A stretch of 32,477 nucleotides of DNA, taken from an uncultured Alphaproteobacteria bacterium. GTDB taxonomy: Bacteria > Pseudomonadota > Alphaproteobacteria > RF32 > CAG-239. Shown one piece after another: positions 32,401-32,477 of the stretch. Positions within the stretch are counted from its first letter, which is position 1, and each line of letters starts with the position of its first letter. The translations under genes were made by a program, and so were the position numbers. The notes beneath the pieces were generated by a model. It ran no database searches and was not told the origin of the DNA. It saw only the letters and a program-made list of their open reading frames with translations. The stretch is taken from positions 1 to 32,477 of the forward strand of contig CALXVY010000019.1 of assembly GCA_944392255.1 (NCBI GenBank), in the 5' to 3' direction.

Positions 32401-32477
32401 TCACGTAGGGATTTGAACCCACGAGACGTGGGTTTGAACCGCTGAAAGAAGGCAGACGCAAGTATGCCGGTTTTGCT
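32401..32477. other. tRNA T-arm-like palindromic fragment at the window edge
   Basis: AGGGATTTGAACCCAC (about 32407-32422) is a near-complement (one mismatch) of the tRNA-Met T-arm GTGGGTTCGAATCCCT. Next to it is a direct T-arm-like copy GTGGGTTTGAACC. The two form a hairpin around CCCACGAGACGTGGG. No acceptor stem or CCA is present on either strand, so it is not a complete tRNA as far as visible; it is cut by the window end. Confidence 0.5.

Noticed and set aside
32401..32477. Minus-strand tRNA at the right edge
   Set aside because: A T-arm-like hairpin is present, but no acceptor stem or CCA follows, while all four tRNAs in the window encode CCA. Kept only as a fragment.

Overview
The window is AT-rich, gene-dense bacterial chromosome carrying a Gram-negative core gene set: lpxA-lpxI-lpxB, tRNA-Leu-tig-clpP-clpX, murF-nrdR-nusB, rpiB-glyA, prfC and comEC. 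LpxI in place of LpxH, a ComEC without a metallo-beta-lactamase tail, and the tRNA-Leu/tig/clpP/clpX order point to an alphaproteobacterium. The low GC, the Cys-rich secreted proteins and the host-facing genes suggest an uncultured, animal-gut-type lineage. The lineage is inference; no rRNA gene is present to settle it.

Layout. 1-255: a 122-bp tandem repeat that builds hairpins. 277-2574 (minus): murF-nrdR-nusB. 2696-4244 (plus): an orphan protein and a WG-repeat-like lipoprotein, closed by a two-way terminator. 4306-6006 (minus): rpiB-glyA. 6152-6434 (plus): promoter, tRNA-Cys, tRNA-Asn and terminator. 6435-7149: non-coding array of hairpins and degenerate copies of the tRNA-Asn 3' end. 7150-9476: S41 peptidase, RNHCP zinc protein and HD hydrolase. 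9525-13118 (minus): tRNA-Leu-tig-clpP-clpX. 13266-16135 (plus): TPR/SHOCT-like lipoprotein and prfC. 16168-18213 (minus): comEC. 18327-18796 (plus): two small secreted proteins with near-identical signal peptides. 19087-21985 (minus): lpxA-lpxI-lpxB. 22058-24580 (minus): autotransporter followed by a membrane-anchored methyltransferase. 24724-25539 (plus): a protein resembling CE-clan cysteine proteases. 25541-29201 (minus): a four-gene lipid-linked-sugar operon. 29295-32048 (minus): an isolated phage tail-fibre cassette. 32239-32389 (plus): promoter, tRNA-Met and terminator.

Cell-envelope functions dominate. LpxA, LpxI and LpxB make the lipid A disaccharide precursor. The GT39, GT2, YdjC and GtrA genes have the gene content of the Bordetella Lgm and Francisella Flm/NaxD systems, which add a free hexosamine to lipid A. 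The autotransporter and the protease-like protein are transcribed divergently from one 143-bp intergenic region and may both act on a host. The most interesting items are this operon, the protease-like protein, the covarying hairpin in the 122-bp repeat, the tRNA-Asn-derived array, and the terminator-like hairpin covering the start codon of the methyltransferase.
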